This document shows positions 6,214 to 10,672 of a stretch of DNA of 10,672 nt, piece by piece (the stretch's first letter is position 1; each line of letters starts with the position of its first letter). The DNA comes from CAYPZL01 sp964415045. Its GTDB lineage: Bacteria; Planctomycetota; Phycisphaerae; Sedimentisphaerales; Anaerobacaceae. The stretch spans positions 1 through 10,672 of the forward strand of contig CAYPZL010000186.1 in the NCBI GenBank assembly GCA_964415045.1, given 5' to 3'. A program made the position numbers and the translations under genes. The notes beneath the pieces are model-generated. The model saw only the letters and a list, made by a program, of their open reading frames with translations. It had not been told where the DNA came from and made no database searches.

Positions 6214-6711
6214 ATGCCGATGAAGTGCTACGGATATCTGGACATCGAGACGACGGGACTGAGCCGACGGTATGCGGACCTGACCGTGGTCGGCATTGCG
6301 ACCGTGACGGGGACGTCGCTGCAGGTCGCCCAGCTCTACGGGGGGCAGATCGACGCCGCCGCGGTCGGCCGGCTGCTCGAACCGGTGGACGAGGTCTACA
6401 CCTACAACGGGAGCCGCTTCGATCTGCCGTTCATCAAGCACAAGCTCGGTCTCGATGTGAAAGGGCAGGTCGCGCACACGGACCTGATGTACGATTGCTG
6501 GCGCCGGAACCTCAAAGGAGGGCTCAAGGCGGTCGAGAAGCGCCTGGGTATCAGCCGGAAGCTGCCCGAGGTGAACGGATATATGGCCGTGCAACTCTGG
6601 TGGCAGTACCTCAACGACAACAACCCGGCGGCGCTGCAGATGTTGCTTACGTACAACCGAGAGGACATCGTAAACCTCGACACGCTGCGAAAGAAGCTGG
6701 GAGTCGGGTGA
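6214..6711 (+). CDS. DEDDy-type 3'-5' exonuclease, YprB/RNase_H_2 family
   Basis: The 165-residue cytoplasmic protein has a ribonuclease-H-like fold with a complete set of DEDD metal ligands: D10 and E12 in LDIETTG, D70 in YNGSRFDLPFI and D151 in YNREDIVNL, with Y147 in the catalytic DEDDy position (YxxxD). HTDLM (88-92) is another conserved segment. It resembles the exonuclease domain of B. subtilis YprB and bacterial stand-alone homologues annotated 'ribonuclease H-like domain-containing protein'. The TAAGG element at about 6202-6206 overlaps the stop of the upstream gene and is well spaced for ATG 6214; a second ATG lies two codons later. Coupling with the phospholipase D-like gene suggests a joint role in nucleic-acid processing or repair, but nothing here proves it. 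Confidence 0.88.
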   Translation: MPMKCYGYLDIETTGLSRRYADLTVVGIATVTGTSLQVAQLYGGQIDAAAVGRLLEPVDEVYTYNGSRFDLPFIKHKLGLDVKGQVAHTDLMYDCWRRNLKGGLKAVEKRLGISRKLPEVNGYMAVQLWWQYLNDNNPAALQMLLTYNREDIVNLDTLRKKLGVG

Positions 6712-6767
6712 GTGTGTGAATTCGTATTGACTTCGGATTTTTGCATGTGGTTACGGAGTGACAGATT

Positions 6768-7724
6768 GTGACGGACGTACTGATATACGGCGGCGGGGCG
6801 GTCGGGCTCGGCATCGCCAGTTGCCTGCTGGCGTCCGGGGCCCGGGTGGACATCATCGCGCGAGAAGATACCGTGACGAGCTTGCGGGCCAACGGTCTTC
6901 TCCGCACGGGACTGTTCGGAGACTTCCACGCCGGCGTCGACACGTTCGAGTGTCATACATCGCTGGATGAAGGTGACACCGGGCCGTACGATTTCGTGCT
7001 GGTCTGTACGAAGTCGTTCGATTCGGCTGCTGCGGCGGCGGATCTGGCGACGCATCGAGACGCGCTCGGCGCCGAGGCGAAGATCGTGCTTCTCCAGAAC
7101 GGCTGGGGCAACGCCGAGGTCTTCTGCGGGCACTTCGAGCCGCAGCGCGTGTACAGCGGGCGCGTCATCACCGGCTTTCAACGCCACCGTTCGCACGAGG
7201 TGGAAATCACGGTTCATGCCGACGCCATTCACATCGGCACGCTCTTTTCGGGGGACGTCGCAGCGCTCGCGCCCCTGTGCCGGGCGATCGAGCAGGGCGG
7301 CATCCCCTGCGAGCGGACCGACAACGTCGGAAAGGACCTGTGGGCCAAGATGCTCTACAACTGTGCTCTCAACCCCCTGGGCGCGGTTTTGCGCGTGCCG
7401 TACGGGGCCCTTGCCGAGGAGGAGACGACGCGGCAGTTGATGGACCAGATTGTCGCCGAGGTGTTTGCGGTGATGGCGGCGGCCGGCTACACGACGCATT
7501 GGCCGACGGCTCGGGATTTCCTCGACGTTTTTTACGCCCGGCTCGTGCCGGATACGGCCGAGCATGAATCCTCCATGTTGCAGGACATCACCGCGGGAAA
7601 ACGAACCGAGATCGGCGCCCTCAACGGCGCCGTCATGGACCTGGCCGACCGGCATGGCCTCGACGTGCCGCACAACCGGGCGCTCTATAACCTCGTTCGG
7701 TTCCTGGAAAGTCGGGAGGCGTGA
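6768..7724 (+). CDS. panE: 2-dehydropantoate 2-reductase (ketopantoate reductase family)
   Basis: The 318-residue cytoplasmic enzyme should reduce 2-dehydropantoate to pantoate with NADPH, in the pantothenate/coenzyme A pathway. It has the N-terminal Rossmann motif (GGGAVG, residues 8-13) and VLVCTKSFD with K82. N111 lies in LLQNGWGN. The catalytic K194-x3-N198 is in DLWAKMLYNCALNPLGAV, and E281 is in TEIGALNGAV. These correspond to the K72, N98, K176/N180 and E256 positions known from the E. coli enzyme. Length is close to the family norm. The start is GTG 6768, preceded by GGAG at 6755-6758; a TTGACT at 6727-6732 could be a -35, but no convincing -10 follows. Some family members reduce other 2-oxo acids, so the pantothenate role is likely but not certain. 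No other pan genes are present in the window. Confidence 0.88.
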   Translation: MTDVLIYGGGAVGLGIASCLLASGARVDIIAREDTVTSLRANGLLRTGLFGDFHAGVDTFECHTSLDEGDTGPYDFVLVCTKSFDSAAAAADLATHRDALGAEAKIVLLQNGWGNAEVFCGHFEPQRVYSGRVITGFQRHRSHEVEITVHADAIHIGTLFSGDVAALAPLCRAIEQGGIPCERTDNVGKDLWAKMLYNCALNPLGAVLRVPYGALAEEETTRQLMDQIVAEVFAVMAAAGYTTHWPTARDFLDVFYARLVPDTAEHESSMLQDITAGKRTEIGALNGAVMDLADRHGLDVPHNRALYNLVRFLESREA

Positions 7725-7775
7725 CCGTTACGCGGTCGCCAAGCACGTTGTTTGTGGACGGATGCAATTGGCGCG

Positions 7776-9884
7776 ATGGTGCGTAAGAGAATAGACGAAC
7801 ATACTCTCAAGGTGATCGAGTTCGACGAGGTCAAGAACATCCTGGCCTCGTTTGCCAGCAGCGATCTGGGCCGGGACGCCGCCCGGTCGTTGTATCCTTC
7901 CATCGACGTGCGCTGGGCGCGAACGCGGGTGGCCGAGACGAGCGAGCTGAAGCTGGTTCTGGACCGGGGCGAGCGCGTGCCGTTAGCCGGGCTCAGGGAC
8001 ATTCGCCCGTTGCTCAAGCAGCTCGGCAAGAAGCAGACCGTGCTCGAGCCGGAGCAACTGCTGGACGTGGCCGACACGCTGGCCGCGGGCGCCAGGCTGC
8101 GATTATTCCTGACCAACCTGGAGCCCGCACAGAGCGTGCATCTTTCGGCCATGGGCCTGAAGCTGGGCGATTTCGAGCCGCTCGTGAACGAGATCAACCG
8201 GTGCGTCGGCGCCAACAAGCGGGTCCGCGACGATGCGTCGGAGAAGCTCAAAGAGATTCGGCGGCGCATCGGCAAGCTCAGCGACCAAATCCATCGCCAG
8301 TTCGCCCGCATCGTTTCGGCGCCCTCGCTGCGTCGCGCGATCGAAAACGAAAAGTTCCTCATGCGTCACGGCCGGCCGGTCGTGGCGGTCAAGGCCAACT
8401 ATCGTCACGTCGTGCGCGGCACGGTGCTGGACCGCTCCAATACCGGCGCGACGTTGTACGTCGAGCCGGACGAGCTCGTGGAACTGAGCAACGATCTGGA
8501 GGACGCGCTCTTTGAGGAGAAGAAGGAGGTCGGGCGGATTCTGTGGTTGCTGACCAAGGCCGTGCTCGACCAACGGTCCAAAATCCTCGATACGGTCAAG
8601 ATGCTGGCGCTGGTGGATCTGACCTATGCCAAGGCGAAGTTCAGCGTTGCTTACGACATGACGCCGCCGGAGATTCGATCCGACGCGTCCCTCTATCTCC
8701 GGCAGGCCCGTCATCCGCTCCTGCTGCAGTGGACCGCGCAGGAGAAGGGCTGTGACGTGACGGAGCTGACCGACGAGGTCGTGCCCATCGACGCGCGGCT
8801 GGGCGACGACTTCGACCTGCTGCTGATCACCGGCCCCAACACCGGCGGCAAAACCGTCGTGCTCAAGACCCTCGGTCTGCTCGCGGTGATGGCGCAGAGC
8901 GGCCTGCACATCCCGGCCCGCGCCGGCTCCCACGTCTCGGCCTTCAAGCAGATCTACGCCGACATCGGCGACGAGCAGAGCATCCAGCAGAGCCTCAGCA
9001 CGTTCTCGGCACACATGCGGCAGATCGTCAAGATCATCGAGAGAACCGGCAAAGGCACGCTGGTCCTCCTGGACGAGCTCGGGGCCGGAACCGACCCGAT
9101 CGAAGGGGCCGCACTGGCCACGGCCATCCTCGACGAGCTGGTCATCAGGGGCGGCAGGGCGGTCGCGACCACGCACCTCGGCCAGCTCAAAGCCTATGCC
9201 TACACCGCGCCACGCGCCGAGAACGCTTCCGTGCAGTTCGATTCGGAGACCCTGCAGCCGACCTATCGACTCATGATCGGCACGCCCGGCAGCAGCAACG
9301 CCGTGGTCATCGCCAAGCGGCTCGCGATGCCCAGGGCCGTCATTCGCAAGGCCCGGTCCCTGCTCGAACGAGAGTCCGACGGCAGCTCCGAGCTGATCAA
9401 CCAGATACAGGCCACCCGGGAGAACGCCGAGCGCAAGCGCGCCGAGGCCCAGTCGCTGCTCGATGACGCCGGGGCACTGCGCTCGAAGGCGGCCGAGAAA
9501 TTGCGCCACGCCCGCGCCGAAGGCCGGCGCCTGCGCGAGCAGGCGGACCGCGAAATCGACGACTCGATGCAATCGATACGCCGGCTCATCGAAGCCTTCG
9601 CCGCCGAGATGCGAAACGCGCCGCGCACCTGGAGCGAGAAGGCCGAGCGGTTGGCCGACGAAGCGGGCAAGCTCGCCGACGGAACGCCCCTGGCCCAGCG
9701 TCACGCCGAGTTCGTTGCCTCCCTGCGCCGGGGGGACAGCGTCTACGTGATCCCCTTCAAACGCGAGGGCATCGTCGAACGCATCCGGCGAAAACGCGGG
9801 ACCATCGTCCTGTTCGTGGACAGCAAGCAGGTCGAAGTGACACTCAGAGAAGTCTGCAAGCCCGACAACGCCGGCCCCACATAA
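7776..9884 (+). CDS. mutS2: MutS2 family ATPase lacking the C-terminal Smr domain
   Basis: The product is 702 residues. The N-terminal core and lever region (EHTLKVIEFDEVKNILASF at the start) is typical of MutS2, which lacks the mismatch-recognition domain of MutS. A clamp segment follows near 200-240 (VVAVKANYRHVVRGTVLDRSNTG in part). The ATPase has Walker A GPNTGGKT (353-360, K359), the signature-like STFSAHM, Walker B LVLLDELGAGTDP (D433-E434) and TTHLGQLK. A charged coiled coil covers about 520-620. It ends with the KOW-like segment (GDSVYVIPFKREGIVERI) that normally precedes Smr. The usual length is about 780 residues, so the Smr nuclease domain (about 80 residues) is absent and not found in other downstream frames. 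ATG 7776 is preferred over TTG 7752 from family similarity. Known roles are anti-recombination and rescue of collided ribosomes; loss of Smr should remove the nuclease step. Confidence 0.92.
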   Translation: MVRKRIDEHTLKVIEFDEVKNILASFASSDLGRDAARSLYPSIDVRWARTRVAETSELKLVLDRGERVPLAGLRDIRPLLKQLGKKQTVLEPEQLLDVADTLAAGARLRLFLTNLEPAQSVHLSAMGLKLGDFEPLVNEINRCVGANKRVRDDASEKLKEIRRRIGKLSDQIHRQFARIVSAPSLRRAIENEKFLMRHGRPVVAVKANYRHVVRGTVLDRSNTGATLYVEPDELVELSNDLEDALFEEKKEVGRILWLLTKAVLDQRSKILDTVKMLALVDLTYAKAKFSVAYDMTPPEIRSDASLYLRQARHPLLLQWTAQEKGCDVTELTDEVVPIDARLGDDFDLLLITGPNTGGKTVVLKTLGLLAVMAQSGLHIPARAGSHVSAFKQIYADIGDEQSIQQSLSTFSAHMRQIVKIIERTGKGTLVLLDELGAGTDPIEGAALATAILDELVIRGGRAVATTHLGQLKAYAYTAPRAENASVQFDSETLQPTYRLMIGTPGSSNAVVIAKRLAMPRAVIRKARSLLERESDGSSELINQIQATRENAERKRAEAQSLLDDAGALRSKAAEKLRHARAEGRRLREQADREIDDSMQSIRRLIEAFAAEMRNAPRTWSEKAERLADEAGKLADGTPLAQRHAEFVASLRRGDSVYVIPFKREGIVERIRRKRGTIVLFVDSKQVEVTLREVCKPDNAGPT

Positions 9885-9908
9885 CACGGATTACGATCCC
9901 TGTGTGAC

Positions 9909-10055
9909 GCGATTTTGTCATTCTACGCGAAAAGACAATAGGCTGCCACAGAGGACACCGAGAGCACCGAGTAGGTGATTCATCTCGCTTCACGGGTCAC
10001 GAGCCACGAAATTCTCCGTGCAATCCCCGCGTCAGGCTGGTAGAATGACAATCGC
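9909..10055. repeat. MITE-like unit bounded by inverted repeats
   Basis: GCGATTTTGTCATTCTAC (9909-9926) and GTAGAATGACAATCGC (10040-10055) are reverse complements apart from a 2-base insertion; the inner 12 bases match perfectly. They enclose about 113 bp with no gene. Inside, CACCGAG occurs twice (9956-9962 and 9965-9971) within a CCACAGAGGACACCGAG-type stretch of a kind common in repetitive spacers of Planctomycetes and other bacteria. The unit begins 25 bp after the mutS2 stop. I see no clear target-site duplication and no coding sequence, so a non-autonomous element is inferred. Confidence 0.5.
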
Positions 10056-10066
10056 AACGGGACAGA

Positions 10067-10127
10067 GCCGCCGGCGTGAGGCCGACGGCCGGAAAGTGTG
10101 CAACAAGTAGGATGGGCTTTAGCCCAT
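10067..10127. repeat. Two hairpins, REP/IS200-like
   Basis: GCCGCCGGC (10067-10075) pairs with GCCGACGGC (10081-10089) with one central mismatch and the loop GTGAG. ATGGGC (10112-10117) pairs perfectly with GCCCAT (10122-10127) around TTTA. Closely spaced hairpins of this kind resemble REP units or the subterminal hairpins of IS200/IS605 elements. They lie between the MITE-like unit and the incomplete gene at the right edge. No transposase is present in the window. Confidence 0.4.
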
Positions 10128-10160
10128 GCCGATGGTGTGCGGTAGCGAGTCGTTGGTGCG

Positions 10161-10672
10161 ATGATTCCGCCGACAAGCATTAAGCAGCCTGCGCGACACG
10201 GCCAAGATGTGCCGGGGTGTGCCGTGTATGCCGATGAGTTGGCCGAAGGGCTGGATATTCATCTCGACTTCACTACCGGCGGGGACGAGGACTGGGACGA
10301 GACCTCGGGTTTCTCGCCGGTCTATGGCGACGACGCGGTCTCCAGCAGCTACTCCGTCAAGGACAACGAGGAATCCTGGATGCAGACCACCGTCACCGGT
10401 GCGGGCACGGTCGCCTTCTACTGGAAGGTCTCCTCGGAGGCGGATTCCGACTACCTCGAGTTCTACATCGACAGCGTCCGCCAGGACCGCATCAGCGGCG
10501 AGCAGGACTGGGCCGAGAAGTCCTACGAGATCACCGGCAGCGGCTCCCATACCCTCAAGTGGCGCTACGTCAAGGACTCCAGCGGCTCCTCCGGCTCCGA
10601 CCGGGGCTATGTGGATTACGTCCGCTGGTCCGGCCTGGACTCCTCCTCGTCCTCCGGCTCGGACGACTGGGA
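10161..10672 (+). CDS. Extracellular-type beta-sandwich domain protein, incomplete at the window edge
   Basis: The frame is open from 10146 to the window end; from ATG 10161 it gives 170 codons without a stop. Residues from about 35 onward (LDFTTGGDEDW, then GAGTVAFYWKVSSEADSDYL, EFYIDSVRQDRISGEQDW, SGSHTLKWRYVKD, DRGYVDYVRW) match a beta-sandwich repeat that I recall from large secreted or surface proteins of Planctomycetes and Verrucomicrobia, often compared with MAM/lectin-like folds. A Ser/Gly/Asp-rich linker follows at the end. The first 30 or so residues have no signal peptide and no recognisable domain, and no good ribosome binding site precedes the ATG. The true 5' end may therefore be lost or replaced by the hairpin DNA upstream, which would make this a pseudogene or an internal fragment. 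Binding function is inference. Confidence 0.6.
   Translation, partial: MIPPTSIKQPARHGQDVPGCAVYADELAEGLDIHLDFTTGGDEDWDETSGFSPVYGDDAVSSSYSVKDNEESWMQTTVTGAGTVAFYWKVSSEADSDYLEFYIDSVRQDRISGEQDWAEKSYEITGSGSHTLKWRYVKDSSGSSGSDRGYVDYVRWSGLDSSSSSGSDDW

Noticed and set aside
6402..7673. A 423-codon open frame on the minus strand
   Set aside because: It spans the antisense of the exonuclease and ketopantoate reductase genes and the spacer between them, which is typical of a chance GC-rich frame.
7718..7740. Hairpin overlapping the stop of panE (GACCG/CGGTC stem)
   Set aside because: It could be an intrinsic terminator, but the stem is short and bulged and no T-tract follows.
8103..9887. A 594-codon open frame on the minus strand
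   Set aside because: It is the antisense shadow of mutS2, whose motifs and frame are unambiguous; the minus-strand product has no recognisable family.
9890..9908. Possible terminator after mutS2 (ACACGG paired with CCTGTGT)
   Set aside because: The stem needs a bulge and is only six pairs, without a clear T-tract.
9885..10160. Smr domain continuing in another frame after mutS2
   Set aside because: No frame in this stretch carries Smr motifs such as LDLHG or HGxGxG, and stops are frequent.
1..10672. CRISPR array, tRNA, rRNA, riboswitch or phage-defence gene set
   Set aside because: I saw no regularly spaced repeats, cloverleaf-like segments, known aptamer cores or recognised defence families; the nuclease-like genes look like general processing enzymes.

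Overview
The window is about 10.7 kb of GC-rich bacterial DNA. It carries eight well-supported intact genes, one gene with a lost 3' part at the left edge, and one incomplete gene running off the right edge. There are no rRNA or tRNA genes, no CRISPR array and no intact transposase. The gene mix suggests a free-living, probably anaerobic or sedimentary member of the Planctomycetota (Phycisphaerae-like) or a related lineage. The clues are a MuiA-like protein, a histidine kinase with a very large low-complexity sensor, an AraM-type glycerol-1-phosphate dehydrogenase, a MutS2 with no Smr domain, a secreted beta-sandwich type domain, and small inverted-repeat elements in the spacers. This placement is inference and cannot be proved from the window.

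Left part (1-3414). A MuiA/DUF4140-like gene fragment on the minus strand is transcribed divergently from a two-component system on the plus strand: an OmpR/PhoB-type response regulator followed 12 bp later by its histidine kinase. The shared spacer holds a symmetric array of four TGTAAAA-type half-sites, two on each strand. Same-strand sites lie 11 bp apart, and the whole array is centred on a CCGGCCGG palindrome. This looks like a response-regulator operator that could control both directions. The MuiA-like reading frame loses family similarity after about residue 106 and ends inside strong hairpin DNA, as if an IS200/IS605-like or REP-like end had replaced its 3' part.

Middle (3415-7724). 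A spacer with an imperfect inverted repeat of the TGTCATTGCGAGGAGCG type and a good sigma70-like promoter leads into a glycerol-1-phosphate dehydrogenase (AraM/EgsA family). This gene is convergent with a small STAS-domain protein on the minus strand. Divergent from the STAS gene is a two-gene unit: a single-HKD phospholipase D-like protein with a C-terminal cysteine cluster, then 9 bp later a DEDDy exonuclease of the YprB type. A ketopantoate reductase (PanE-like) follows after 56 bp.

Right part (7725-10672). A MutS2 ATPase keeps its clamp, ATPase and coiled-coil parts but stops where the Smr nuclease domain would normally begin. Just 25 bp after its stop is a roughly 147-bp unit bounded by near-perfect inverted repeats (MITE-like), followed by two more hairpins. 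Beyond these, an open frame runs off the window. It encodes an extracellular beta-sandwich-like domain rich in Ser, Gly and Asp but has no signal peptide, so its 5' end may be missing.

No obvious defence system or biosynthetic island is present. The most informative features are the four-site divergent operator, the pattern of gene ends abutting hairpin or inverted-repeat DNA, and the Smr-less MutS2.
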